Assembly (NCBI GenBank): GCA_964547485.1
Contig: CAZJNU010000002.1
Coordinates: forward strand, 1-64,000
Source of the DNA: JACJWR01 sp964547485
GTDB taxonomy: Bacteria; Actinomycetota; Actinomycetes; S36-B12; UBA10799
Length of the DNA: 64,000 bases
Direction of reading: 5' to 3'
In this document: piece by piece, positions 8,319 through 17,233 of the stretch
How the letters are laid out: each line of letters begins with the position of its first letter
Position numbering within the stretch: position 1 is the first letter of the stretch
The notes under the pieces: model-generated
Databases searched by the model: none
Told to the model about the DNA's origin: nothing
What the model saw: only the letters and a program-made list of their open reading frames with translations
Translations under genes and position numbers: made by a program

Positions 8319-9395
8319 CTACCTTCCGACCGCACCCGCCGGAGCCCACAGGCGGCCAGCGGCGGCCACTTCTCCCGCTCCCTCAAGTGCGGTCAGCGCC
8401 ACCTCAACCTCGTCCCGGCGAAGCCCTGTCGCTGACATCAAGACTCCCACCGAGCACGGCCCACTCCGCGCTAACGCTGCCAAGATCGTGGTCGAGGTCG
8501 GCGACTCCGCCGCCGTCGCCAGCAATGGGCTCACCAACTCCATGACGTCTTCACTGCCCGTCACGAGTACCGCCTGCCCGTTCCGGATGAGCTCGTGACA
8601 CCCCGCGGACATGTCGGAGGTCAGCGGTCCGGGGACAGCCATCACGTGCCGGGTCAGGTTGTGGGCAGCCTCAGCGGTCGCACGTGCACCCGACCGGCGG
8701 GCCGCCTCCACAATGACCGTTCCGCGACTCAAGGCGGCAATCACGCGATTGCGTACCAGGAATCGATAGCGGGCAACTCCTGCCCCGAGCGGAGTTTCGG
8801 AGACGACTGCGCCCGTCTTGGCCACCCGGGCGAAGAGTTCGTCGTGGGACTGTGGATAGGGCCTGTCCACACCGCCAGCAGTCACCAGCACCGTGATGCC
8901 GTCTACCGCCAACGCCCCGGCATGGGCCGCGGCATCGATCCCGAACGCTCCCCCGGACACAACCGCCCAGCTTCGCGTCGCCAAGTCGCTGCCCAGGGAC
9001 TGGGCGACGGCGCGGCCATAGTGGGTGCACGCTCGCGCCCCCACGACGGCAACTGAACGCAGCAGGGCGGGTCGGAGTTGGCCCCCACCCCGTTGCCACA
9101 GCAGGTAGGGGGCGGTATCGCCAAGGTCGTCCAGCTGGCGGGGCCAACCAGTGCGGCCGGGGATCACGCACTCCGCGCCACAGTTGGTGGCGCGTCGTTG
9201 CTGGGCAACTACGGCCCGGTCGAGTTCGGTAGCTGAGTATCCCTTCGCTCCCTTGGCCACCAGCTCGTCACACGTGGCGGAGGCGCCAGCGATCGCGAGT
9301 CGTTGCCCGACCCGCCGATCCCCAGGCTCCGCCAGCAGCGTCAACGCAATCCGGGCACGAACCTCCTCATCGGTCGGTTCAGTCACACCGGTCAT
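8319..9395 (-). CDS. dprA: DNA processing protein DprA (Smf)
   Basis: About 358 residues. DprA binds incoming single-stranded DNA and loads RecA in transformation. The extended Rossmann fold is visible: VAVVGARACTHYGRAVAQ, VVSGGAFGIDAAAHAGAL, then PLGAGVARYRFLVRNRVIA and the AVPGPLTSDMSAGCHELI loop. A C-terminal winged-helix (DML1-like) domain follows. The ATG at 9395 overlaps the yifB stop as ATGA, which decides the start over the ATG three codons upstream. The yraN-yifB-dprA order is the conserved actinobacterial one. Confidence 0.95.
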   Translation of the reverse strand: MTGVTEPTDEEVRARIALTLLAEPGDRRVGQRLAIAGASATCDELVAKGAKGYSATELDRAVVAQQRRATNCGAECVIPGRTGWPRQLDDLGDTAPYLLWQRGGGQLRPALLRSVAVVGARACTHYGRAVAQSLGSDLATRSWAVVSGGAFGIDAAAHAGALAVDGITVLVTAGGVDRPYPQSHDELFARVAKTGAVVSETPLGAGVARYRFLVRNRVIAALSRGTVIVEAARRSGARATAEAAHNLTRHVMAVPGPLTSDMSAGCHELIRNGQAVLVTGSEDVMELVSPLLATAAESPTSTTILAALARSGPCSVGVLMSATGLRRDEVEVALTALEGAGEVAAAGRLWAPAGAVGR

Positions 9396-10954
9396 GCCGC
9401 CCACCGCGCCGTGCTGCGCAGCGTCAGCGCCTCCTGCAGCTCATCGGGTCCAGGACCAGCCAGTTGGTCCAGATCTGCAATTGTCCAGGCCACCCTGAGG
9501 GCGAGATCGAGCCCCCGAACCGATTCCCGGGCGGTGGCTGCCCTATCCAGGGCACGCTGCATGGCAGCAGGTATCGGCCACGCCGTCCGCACGACTGCAG
9601 CCGGGACCCGGGCGTTCCACCGCCACGGGGTGCCTGCCAATCGTCCACCGGACCGCTCCCGGGCCACTGCCACTCGCTCCGCGCCCCGGGCGGTTGACTC
9701 CGATGAGCCAGCGGCCCCGGACAACTCGGCCAACGTCGGACGATGCAACGTGAGTCTCAAGTCGACTCGGTCGAGCAGCGGACCGGAGAGCCGAGTCCGG
9801 TACCGGCGACGCTGGATCGAGCTACAGGAGCACGGCGATCCGCTGGTGTCCAAGGCCCGACCGCACGGGCAGGTGTTGCTGGTCAGCACCAGTTGGAACA
9901 TCGATGGCAACTCCACGTCGAAGCCGCCCCTGGCCACCCGCACGACACCGCTTTCGATCGCCTGCCGCAGCGACTCGAGCGCCGCCGCAGAGAATTCGGC
10001 CGCTTCGTCGAGCAGTAGCACTCCGTGGTGGGCGGCGGTCACCAAACCGATCCGGGGGTGGTCGACGGATCCGCCGCCTATCAGCGCAATGTCGGTGGTG
10101 GTGTGATGAGGTGCTGCCACGGGTGGGCGCCGGACCAACCCCAACGGGGAACTGGGACTCAGCAACGCCCGGATTGCGCTCACCTCAAGTGCCTCCTCGT
10201 CAGCCAGATCCGGGAGTAGGGGAGGCAATCGGGTGGCGAGCAACGTCTTACCGACCCCGGCAGCCCCGACCATCGCGAGGTGATGGCCCCCGACGGCGGC
10301 GATCAGCAAAGCCCGTCGGGCTTCGGCCTGACCGCGAACATCGGCCAGGTCCGGTGGCGGCGGATGGATGGTGTGCCTGTCCGCGGGGTCCAGCCGCGGG
10401 TACCTGTTGAGTTCCGCTTCGGCAGTTTCGTCGTCGCCGGCGAGGACTGCCCACAGGTGCCGGAGACTCGCGACGGCGAGAACGTCCAGACCTGGAACGA
10501 GAGCTGCCTCGCGCGCATTGGCGGCCGGGACGACCAGCCGGCTGGCCCCCACATCGCGCGCCGCCACCGCGGCGGGTAAGACCGAGCCCACGGCTCCGAC
10601 CCGACCATCGAGCGCCAACTCTCCGACCAGTACCCAGTCTCCCAACGCGCGACTCCGGGACTCCGGGATCGCGCCACCGGCGCATTGGATCGCAAGCGCG
10701 ATCGCCAGATCGAGACCACTCCCACGCTTGGGCAGCGAGGCAGGGCTTAGGCCTACGGTGATCCTGGAGGACGGCCAGCCGAGTCCGCTGCTCAACGTGG
10801 CGGCCCGCACTCGTTCGTGAGACTCCGAGACCGACACGTCGGGCAACCCGACGATCCGCCAGTGCGGCAGTCCCTGAGTCACCTGGGCCTGCGCCTCGAT
10901 GATGTGCGCGCGCACGCCGAGCACAACTGCCGAGCGGGTCCGGGCGACCTGCAT
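9392..10954 (-). CDS. yifB: YifB/ComM-type Mg-chelatase-like AAA+ ATPase
   Basis: 520 residues. Homologues (ComM) act as branch-migration helicases in natural transformation and recombination. The N-terminal domain (VRAHIIEAQAQVTQGLP, then IVGLPDVSVSESHERVRAA) is typical. The AAA+ core has Walker A GAAGVGKTLLATRLP and Walker B GVLLLDEAAEF. A CPCG segment in the middle (TSNTCPCGRAL) and the C-terminal helical ComM domain complete it. The start is the ATG at 10954, which shares a base with the yraN stop. The GTG immediately before it (10957) is equally possible. Confidence 0.94.
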   Translation of the reverse strand: MQVARTRSAVVLGVRAHIIEAQAQVTQGLPHWRIVGLPDVSVSESHERVRAATLSSGLGWPSSRITVGLSPASLPKRGSGLDLAIALAIQCAGGAIPESRSRALGDWVLVGELALDGRVGAVGSVLPAAVAARDVGASRLVVPAANAREAALVPGLDVLAVASLRHLWAVLAGDDETAEAELNRYPRLDPADRHTIHPPPPDLADVRGQAEARRALLIAAVGGHHLAMVGAAGVGKTLLATRLPPLLPDLADEEALEVSAIRALLSPSSPLGLVRRPPVAAPHHTTTDIALIGGGSVDHPRIGLVTAAHHGVLLLDEAAEFSAAALESLRQAIESGVVRVARGGFDVELPSMFQLVLTSNTCPCGRALDTSGSPCSCSSIQRRRYRTRLSGPLLDRVDLRLTLHRPTLAELSGAAGSSESTARGAERVAVARERSGGRLAGTPWRWNARVPAAVVRTAWPIPAAMQRALDRAATARESVRGLDLALRVAWTIADLDQLAGPGPDELQEALTLRSTARWAA

Positions 10955-11325
10955 CACCCCACTCCCATGATGTGCTCGATTATCGCCGGACCCCGCGCAG
11001 GACGCTGAACCGCAATCGCATCGAGCCGCACGGCGGTGAACCCGAGCTGGATACCGCGACTCGGTGCGGCCCGCAGCCAGAGCCCGGCGAGCCGGCGCAG
11101 CCGCCGAACCTTGCGCGCGGTGAACGCCTCCCTGGCACCGCCAAACCGATGTCCGGTACGGGTCTTGACCTCGCACACGACCAGTACCCCGTCGGCCCGC
11201 GCCACGATGTCGATCTCCCCCTCCTTGCAGCGCCAGTTCCGTTCCAGCACCTGCAGTCCAGCATCAATCAGATGTCGACAGGCGACGTCCTCGCCATATC
11301 GGCCCAATGCTTGGTTTCGACCCAT
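10954..11325 (-). CDS. yraN: YraN family (UPF0102) endonuclease-fold protein
   Basis: 123 residues. The family has a PD-(D/E)xK nuclease fold of unproven function. The start is typical (GRNQALGRYGEDVACRHL). The EGEIDIVARADGVLVVCEVKTR stretch contains the Glu-Ile-Asp and Glu-Val-Lys catalytic-like residues. It overlaps yifB by one base and begins the yraN-yifB-dprA set. Confidence 0.9.
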   Translation of the reverse strand: MGRNQALGRYGEDVACRHLIDAGLQVLERNWRCKEGEIDIVARADGVLVVCEVKTRTGHRFGGAREAFTARKVRRLRRLAGLWLRAAPSRGIQLGFTAVRLDAIAVQRPARGPAIIEHIMGVG

Positions 11326-11427
11326 GACCGCACCCCCTTGGGATGCAATCCTGTGCCGGCGGACGCGTCGGCGCCAGCACCCGGTGCAACTCTGTGGACG
11401 AACTGCGCCGCTGGCTACCGATCTGGC

Positions 11428-13170
11428 CTATCCGGCCATGCAGGACGCGGGGAGTTCGAACCAGCGCAATTCTTCGAAGTCGGCCCGCACAAGTCCGGCC
11501 GAGACCAACTGCCCGCTGTCGGTCGGTTGGGTATCCGGTTGGGCGTCGACCAGGATTCGGCGACCTTCCTCCAGATACCCCGCCAGCGCTGCCTCGTCTG
11601 CGCGATCGTCGTGGTGCGGGTACGTCAGTCGACCCTGCGCGTCGTAGGACACCTGACTTAACCTCAACGGCGGTTCGATCGGACCGTCGCGGTGCCGCCA
11701 CAGCCCCGACATCGGGTCAAACGTGTAGTCGGGCAGCAGCCGCCAGCCGTACTCCGCGATCAACTGCACCGACTTGACGACGTACTCGAAGACGACCTCG
11801 GAGATGAAGTAATTGAAGTTGACTCGAATCCAGCCTGGTTTGATGCCCTCGCAGCCGATGGTCACCTCCCGCTCGAATTCGTGACTCTCGGCGAGGTTGA
11901 TCCCCAATAGACGGTGACCGTAGGGCCCGGCACATGAGCAACCGCCGCGCGATTGCACACCGAACAGGTCGTTCAGCATCGCCACCGCGGCATTGTGGTG
12001 CAGGTACCGTCCGCTGGGGGTGTGGATGGTGAACGACACAATCGAGATCCGGTCGGCGGCCTGATTCCCGAGGATCTCGATGGACGGCTGCTGACTCCAC
12101 GTCGCCAGCGCGCGCTGCACGAAGTCGTTCTCATGCGAGCGGATCACCTCAACTCCGACCGCTGACTTCAACTGCAGCACCAAGCCGGCGCGAATCGCCT
12201 CGATAATTGCCGGCGTACCGCCCTCCTCCCGGTTCACCACGTCGGTGAGGTACGCATGATCATCGGGGTTGACGAACTGGACTGTTCCGCCGCCGACCAC
12301 ATCCGGCACGGTGTTCGTCAGTAGCGTCCGTTTCGCGACCAGCACTCCCGGGGTCTCCGGGCCGCCGATGAATTTGTGCGGCGAGAAGAACATGGCGTCC
12401 ATCGCAAATTCGGGCTCACCGTTCGGCGCAACGTCGATGTCGACGTAAGGCGCGGCGGCCGCATAGTCCCAGAAGGAAAGGGCCCCGTATTCGTGCAGTT
12501 TGGCGGTGATGCTGCGGACATCTGACACGATCCCGGTGACATTGCTGGCGGCGCTGAAGGAGCCTATCAACAGCGGCCGATCGGCGAACCGGACAAGTTC
12601 GGACTCCAACATGCCGAGGTCGATATGCCCATCGGCATCCTCGGGAATCGTCACCACATCGGCGATTGACTCCCGCCAGGGCAATTCGTTGCTGTGATGC
12701 TCGAACGGGCCGATGAAGACCACCGGTCGTTCACCTGCCGGAATCGCCTCCGATAGGTGGTACTTGGCGTCGAGGTCTGCCGGCAGCCGCAGGTTCAACA
12801 CCCCGACCAGTTTGTCGATCGCGCCGGTCGTCCCGGCCCCGGCGAAGATCACGGCATAGTCCTGATCGGCCCCGACAGCCTCCGCCACGAGCCGCCGGGC
12901 ATCCTCGCGTAGTCGAGTGGTCTGCAGCCCGGTGCCGCTGCTTTCCGTGTGGGTGTTGGCGTATCGGGGCAGGACTTCATCCCTGATGAAGTCCTCGATG
13001 AACGTCAAGGCTCGACCGCTGGCTGTGTAGTCGGCGTAGGTGATGCGCCGTGGGCCGTAGGGTCCAGGCATCACCTGGTCGTCCCCGATTACCGATTCCC
13101 GGATGCGCTCCAACAGCGGCGTCTCCGGCAGATCCTGACGAGCGGGGGGCAACGCGGCGGTGGACTCCAT
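11428..13170 (-). CDS. Class V aminotransferase-fold PLP enzyme, cysteine-desulfurase-like
   Basis: 580 residues, longer than typical cysteine desulfurases (~400). The fold-type-I core includes YADYTASGRAL near the N-terminus and FAGAGTTGAIDKLVG. The PLP lysine lies in FFSPHKFIGGPETPGVL. A Cys-containing loop, SRGGCSCAGPYGH, sits where desulfurases carry their active cysteine. A C-terminal extension of over 100 residues (from about VFEYVVKSVQ) has no motif I recognise. The start at 13170 is the last ATG before an assembly gap and has only GAGG close to it, so an earlier start inside the gap cannot be excluded. No sulfur-carrier or Fe-S genes adjoin it, so the substrate is unknown. Confidence 0.8.
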   Translation of the reverse strand: MESTAALPPARQDLPETPLLERIRESVIGDDQVMPGPYGPRRITYADYTASGRALTFIEDFIRDEVLPRYANTHTESSGTGLQTTRLREDARRLVAEAVGADQDYAVIFAGAGTTGAIDKLVGVLNLRLPADLDAKYHLSEAIPAGERPVVFIGPFEHHSNELPWRESIADVVTIPEDADGHIDLGMLESELVRFADRPLLIGSFSAASNVTGIVSDVRSITAKLHEYGALSFWDYAAAAPYVDIDVAPNGEPEFAMDAMFFSPHKFIGGPETPGVLVAKRTLLTNTVPDVVGGGTVQFVNPDDHAYLTDVVNREEGGTPAIIEAIRAGLVLQLKSAVGVEVIRSHENDFVQRALATWSQQPSIEILGNQAADRISIVSFTIHTPSGRYLHHNAAVAMLNDLFGVQSRGGCSCAGPYGHRLLGINLAESHEFEREVTIGCEGIKPGWIRVNFNYFISEVVFEYVVKSVQLIAEYGWRLLPDYTFDPMSGLWRHRDGPIEPPLRLSQVSYDAQGRLTYPHHDDRADEAALAGYLEEGRRILVDAQPDTQPTDSGQLVSAGLVRADFEELRWFELPASCMAG

Positions 13171-13227
13171 GTTCCTCACACTACGACCGGCGTCGGTCGG
13201 CATGCAGGTTGGCGGAGCGCACGGCAG

Positions 13228-13327
13228 NNNNNNNNNNNNNNNNNNNNNNNNNNNNNNNNNNNNNNNNNNNNNNNNNNNNNNNNNNNNNNNNNNNNNNNNN
13301 NNNNNNNNNNNNNNNNNNNNNNNNNNN
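13228..13327. other. Assembly gap of 100 Ns
   Basis: Exactly 100 undefined bases, the usual placeholder for a scaffold gap of unknown length. It lies in the divergent region between the aminotransferase-like gene and the permease gene, where both promoters should be. The true distance, and whether another gene is missing, cannot be read from the sequence. Confidence 0.98.
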
Positions 13328-13402
13328 CCCCTAGGTTGGAAGCAGTTCGCGCGGCCACGGGTCACAGGTCCCGGTCACCGCCGGGTCGGATCGGAGTGGT
13401 CG

Positions 13403-14773
13403 ATGAGCACCGAAGAAGCCGTCCGCACCGAGGGTGAGGCGACCGGACGAACCGGGTTGGGCCTCGTTGCCGCCACCGCCTTGGTGATGGGTTCTGTCAT
13501 CGGCACCGGTGTGTTCGTACTACCGGTCTCGTTCGCCGCCTACGGCCCGATCTCGTTGCTCGGCTTCGCCTTGGCGGCGGTCGGTGCCATCGCACTCGCA
13601 TTGACTTTCGGAGCGCTGGCCAGGCGACTGCCGGCGCGGGGCGGGCCCTACGCGTACGCGCGAGCCGCGTTCGGCCCTGCCGCGGGCTTCTCCGCCGCCT
13701 GGTTCTACTGGATCACAGCCTGGGTGTCCAGATCGGCCATGGTGGTGGGCTGGGTCATCTACGTGCAGGTGTTCATCAATAAGGATGGAGACGCCTGGTT
13801 CAGCATTCTGATCGGACTCGTCGGACTGTGGCTGCCCGCCTGGATCAACCTGTCCGGCGTGAAGAACATGGCCACTGTGCAGGTGACCACCACGCTGCTG
13901 AAGTCCATTCCACTGGTCTTCATCTCGATCGGTCTGTTCTTCATCGAGCCGGCCAACTTAAGGCCATTCGTCGTCGGCGGCACCGGACCGATCGCTGCCA
14001 TCGTCGCGACCATGGCGCTGGCCGTCTTCGCCTACCTGGGTGTGGAAACCGCGTCGATCGCCGCGGCCCGGGTGCGCAACCCCCGCCGGAATGTCCCGTT
14101 GGCGAGCCTGTTCGGCACCCTTGCCTGTTCGGTCGTCTACCTGCTGTCCACTTTCGTGATCATGGGGACCGTTTCGAACTCCCAGCTGCGCGCCCCCGGC
14201 GCCCAGCCCTTCGTGCTCTCGTTCGATGCGATCTTCGGTGGTTCCTGGGCTGGATATGCGGTCGCGGTGGCCGCCATAATCTCCGGCTTCGGCGCGATCA
14301 ATGGCTGGACCATGGTCTGTGCCGAGATGTCGAAAGCCGCCGCAGATCAGGGCCTGTTCCCGCAGAAGTTCGCCGACCAGTCGCGCAACGGTGTGCCCGC
14401 CTTCGGGATCATCTTCTCCACCGGACTCTCCTCGGTCCTGCTGGTGGTCGCCTACCTGGGCCAATCCGGTGCCGGGGTTTTCAACGTCGTCGTGCTGCTC
14501 GCCGGCCTGAGCGCCTCGGTGCCCTACTTCCTCAGTGCGCTCGCCCTGATCAAGGCCTCGTTGAACAAGAAGGCGCGGACCGAGACTTCCCACTGGCGAA
14601 TAGACGGCGCCGTCGCCACGGTCGCGGGACTCTTCTCGCTGTTGATCGTCTACGGCGCCTTCACCGCCCAGGACACCCGGTGGGACCTACTTGCGCTGGC
14701 AGTGGTCGCATGTCTTGGTGGGCTGGCCATGTACTGGCGGATGCGCCGACATCTGCACGGCGAGACCGGCTGA
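13403..14773 (+). CDS. APC-family amino acid permease
   Basis: 456-residue membrane transporter with about 12 hydrophobic helices. The first carries the APC signature GSVIGTGVFVLPVSFAAYGP. LARRLPARGGPYAYARAAFGP follows, and helix 6 carries MALAVFAYLGVETASIAAARVRNP. The ATG at 13403 has GGAG about 7 bases upstream. The overall pattern resembles AdiC/PotE-like basic amino acid or polyamine antiporters, but the substrate cannot be read from the sequence. It ends 8 bases from the convergent DUF2469 gene. Confidence 0.85.
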   Translation: MSTEEAVRTEGEATGRTGLGLVAATALVMGSVIGTGVFVLPVSFAAYGPISLLGFALAAVGAIALALTFGALARRLPARGGPYAYARAAFGPAAGFSAAWFYWITAWVSRSAMVVGWVIYVQVFINKDGDAWFSILIGLVGLWLPAWINLSGVKNMATVQVTTTLLKSIPLVFISIGLFFIEPANLRPFVVGGTGPIAAIVATMALAVFAYLGVETASIAAARVRNPRRNVPLASLFGTLACSVVYLLSTFVIMGTVSNSQLRAPGAQPFVLSFDAIFGGSWAGYAVAVAAIISGFGAINGWTMVCAEMSKAAADQGLFPQKFADQSRNGVPAFGIIFSTGLSSVLLVVAYLGQSGAGVFNVVVLLAGLSASVPYFLSALALIKASLNKKARTETSHWRIDGAVATVAGLFSLLIVYGAFTAQDTRWDLLALAVVACLGGLAMYWRMRRHLHGETG

Positions 14774-14781
14774 ACCGTCCG

Positions 14782-15096
14782 TCACCGGTTGGCGGGGGGT
14801 TCCAACGCGGTCGGTACGAGTTCCTCGACATTGACGTCCTTGAAGCTCAGCACGCGCACGTTCTTCACGAATCGGGCCTGCCGGTAGATATCCCAGACCC
14901 ACGCGTCGGCCATGCTGACCTCGAAGAACACCTCACCCCCATCGGAGGAGCGAACCTTGACGTCTACCTGATTGGCCAGGTAGAACCGGCGCTCGGTCTC
15001 CACCACGAACCTGAAGAGTCCGACCACATCCCGATACTCCCGGTACAGCGCAAGTTCGATCTCGCTCTCATAGCGTTCCAGGTCTTCCGTGCTCAC
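14782..15096 (-). CDS. DUF2469 family protein
   Basis: 104 residues, close to the mycobacterial homologue next to rnhB. Conserved segments: STEDLERYESEIELALYREY, VETERRFYLANQVD, and MADAWVWDIYRQARFVKNVR followed by FKDVNVEEL. The GTG start overlaps the rnhB stop as GTGA, so the two genes are translationally coupled. The function is unknown; the persistent rnhB linkage in Actinobacteria is the only clue. Confidence 0.92.
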   Translation of the reverse strand: MSTEDLERYESEIELALYREYRDVVGLFRFVVETERRFYLANQVDVKVRSSDGGEVFFEVSMADAWVWDIYRQARFVKNVRVLSFKDVNVEELVPTALEPPANR

Positions 15097-15779
15097 GCGT
15101 GACTCCCAACTCGACCGCTCGGGGCCGAAGATACCTGCTCCACCCGCGGCCGGACTTCGGCACCTTCGGGCAACCGCCAGCTTTGCCGGTGCAGCCGACA
15201 CGGCCCGTACTCCAGCAGACCCGACCTGTGGACATCGGCGGAGTAGCCCTTGTTCGAATCCCAGCCATACTGCGGATGGTCCTTGTGCAAAGCCACCATC
15301 AGCGCATCGCGTGCCACCTTGGCCAGCACGCTCGCGGCCGCCACCGAAGTGCACCGGCCATCACCGCGCACCACAGTCATCACCCGCGGCCCGGCGCAGT
15401 CCGCCCCGGCCAGTTGCGGGCTGAGCCAGTCGTGGTTGCCGTCGAGCAACACCACGTCCACTGGAACCACACTCACCTGTCGCAGCGCCCGAGCCCCGGC
15501 CCGTCCGAGGGCCGCGACGATCCCGATCTCGTCGATCTCCGCCGCTGATGCCATTCCGACACCGGAGGCAAAGGCCCACCGGCGGATCGGCTCGACCAGC
15601 GCCTCCCGAGCGGCGGGACGCAACTGCTTGCTGTCCCGCACCCCGGCGGGTGGCCGACCGGTGTCCGCAGCCACCACGACCGCCCCTACCGCCACCGGCC
15701 CGGCCAACGCCCCACGTCCGACCTCGTCCATTCCCACCGCGACGGCCCCGGTCCGCAACAGCGACCGCTCCAACCGCAT
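15093..15779 (-). CDS. rnhB: Ribonuclease HII
   Basis: About 228 residues. Removes RNA from RNA-DNA hybrids and misincorporated ribonucleotides. The catalytic motif GMDEVGRGALAGP is near the N-terminus; the other acidic residues lie in VLLDGNHDWL and VAAASVLAKVARDALM. DHPQYGWDSNKGYSADVH is the usual C-terminal segment. The start is placed at the ATG at 15779, which fits the family. A GTG at 15800 sharing a base with the upstream lepB stop is an alternative. Confidence 0.93.
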   Translation of the reverse strand: MRLERSLLRTGAVAVGMDEVGRGALAGPVAVGAVVVAADTGRPPAGVRDSKQLRPAAREALVEPIRRWAFASGVGMASAAEIDEIGIVAALGRAGARALRQVSVVPVDVVLLDGNHDWLSPQLAGADCAGPRVMTVVRGDGRCTSVAAASVLAKVARDALMVALHKDHPQYGWDSNKGYSADVHRSGLLEYGPCRLHRQSWRLPEGAEVRPRVEQVSSAPSGRVGSHA

Positions 15780-15799
15780 GGTCGGACCACTGGTGGCCA

Positions 15800-16513
15800 C
15801 TACTTGGGGAGTTCCGCGCTGCTGGTCTGATCGTTGAGTTTCGGGTTGTCGTAGGGAATGGACGGCACCGGGAAGGTGCCCCACCGACTCAGCGGCCAGA
15901 CGTTGACGAACACCCGACCCACCACGTTTGCCAGCGGCACACCGCCGTCATTCTGAGCCAAGTGGTAGCGGGAATCAGCCGACTCGGGTCGGTTGTCCCC
16001 CATCACGAAGACAGACTCGCTCGGCACCACCACGTCGAATTGCACCTGATCCGTACTCACCCCAGGCTTCAGATACGGCTCGGTCAGGGGTACGCCGTTC
16101 AACACGATCTTCCCGTCTGGACTGCAGCACATGATCCGATCGCCACCGATTCCGACAACGCGCTTCACCAGGTCGTTGCCGCTACTGCTGGGCAGTAGGC
16201 CGATGAATTCGATGGCTGACCGGATCGGGTTGGACTCCTGCGGTCGGGCGGGCGGAAGCCAGCCGCCCGGATCCTCGAACACGACAATCTGACCGCGATC
16301 GACTCCGGCGATCCGCTTCGTGATCTTCGACGCCAGGATCCGGTCGCTCGGGAGCAGCGTGTTCTCCATCGACTGACTGGGCACGTAGAACGCCTGCACC
16401 AGGAAGGTCCGGACGATCAGGGACAGCACGATTGCGGTCACCAGCACAATGGCAACCTCACGGAATCCACGCCAGAACTTGGATCCGCTCGAGGCGGGCT
16501 TCGCCGCAACCAC
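15800..16513 (-). CDS. lepB: Signal peptidase I (copy 1)
   Basis: 237 residues. Membrane-bound serine/lysine protease that removes signal peptides of exported proteins. One N-terminal transmembrane helix (EVAIVLVTAIVLSLIVRTF) leads into the catalytic Ser motif VPSQSMENTLLPSD. The general-base Lys lies in VKRVVGIGGDRI, followed by VMGDNRPESADSR. The GTG start is supported by GGAGGG eight bases upstream (16522-16527). It is the larger of two adjacent, non-identical lepB genes, 143 bases downstream of the other. Confidence 0.93.
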   Translation of the reverse strand: MVAAKPASSGSKFWRGFREVAIVLVTAIVLSLIVRTFLVQAFYVPSQSMENTLLPSDRILASKITKRIAGVDRGQIVVFEDPGGWLPPARPQESNPIRSAIEFIGLLPSSSGNDLVKRVVGIGGDRIMCCSPDGKIVLNGVPLTEPYLKPGVSTDQVQFDVVVPSESVFVMGDNRPESADSRYHLAQNDGGVPLANVVGRVFVNVWPLSRWGTFPVPSIPYDNPKLNDQTSSAELPK

Positions 16514-16656
16514 CGGGTAGTCCCTCCGTCTCACGAGTCGCAGCAACCACGAGTGAGGCGGTTCTGCATCAGGCTGGCCAGCGACCGCCCCCACGCATCC
16601 TAGACGCGCCGACCGAGCGTCCCCAGGACGGGGCCACAACACACGTCGCGGTGGGT

Positions 16657-17196
16657 CTAGGACTCGTCGAGCCAGCGGGCGGCACGGGCTGGCCAGACGA
16701 CGGCCAATACCCGACCCGACACCCGATCGACGCTGACGAACCCACCGCCTGGATCCCCCAGGTGCGCCCGACTGTCGGCCGATCGGTTGCGCTGATCGCC
16801 CATCACCCACAGCTTCCCGGGCGGTACCTGGACTTCGAAGGCGGTGTCGTCAACGGCCGACGGCGAAACGTAGGGCTCCGCCACCGGAACGCCGTTGACC
16901 AGGATGCGGCCTGCGGTGCAGCAACTGACCCGGTCACCGCCGATGCCGATCACCCGCTTCACGAACTCTGCGGGTGGATGCTCGGCTGGCACCATCGAGT
17001 CGCGGCCGTCGAAGACAATGACATCGCCCCGATCAACACCGCCGACCTTCCAGAAGAGCACCCGTTCACCTGGATCCAGGGTGGGACTCATGGAGGCGGA
17101 GGTCAACTGTGTGACACCGAGCAACCAGGCGTTCACCGCAACGGCGATCGCGACGCCCGCCACAGCGGCGAGGCCCACGAACGCCCAGCCGGGCAA
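16657..17196 (-). CDS. lepB: Signal peptidase I (copy 2)
   Basis: About 179 residues. A single hydrophobic N-terminal segment (VGLAAVAGVAIAVAVNAWLL) precedes the catalytic Ser in TSASMSPTLDPGERVLFWK. The Lys base is in FVKRVIGIGGDRV, and VMGDQRNRSADSR is the third conserved box. The start is uncertain. No ATG lies near; I use the TTG at 17196, and the GTG at 17178 is possible. The frame is also open into rplS, but a start there would overlap it heavily. It follows rplS by ~37 bases. Confidence 0.88.
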   Translation of the reverse strand: MPGWAFVGLAAVAGVAIAVAVNAWLLGVTQLTSASMSPTLDPGERVLFWKVGGVDRGDVIVFDGRDSMVPAEHPPAEFVKRVIGIGGDRVSCCTAGRILVNGVPVAEPYVSPSAVDDTAFEVQVPPGKLWVMGDQRNRSADSRAHLGDPGGGFVSVDRVSGRVLAVVWPARAARWLDES

Positions 17197-17233
17197 CCAA
17201 CGCCGACCGGCGCCGCTCGGGGAAGCCAGCGTC

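Noticed and set aside
13828..15102. 424-codon plus-strand frame through the permease and opposite DUF2469
   Set aside because: Shifted frame of a clear permease; Arg/His/Pro-rich with no hydrophobic pattern.
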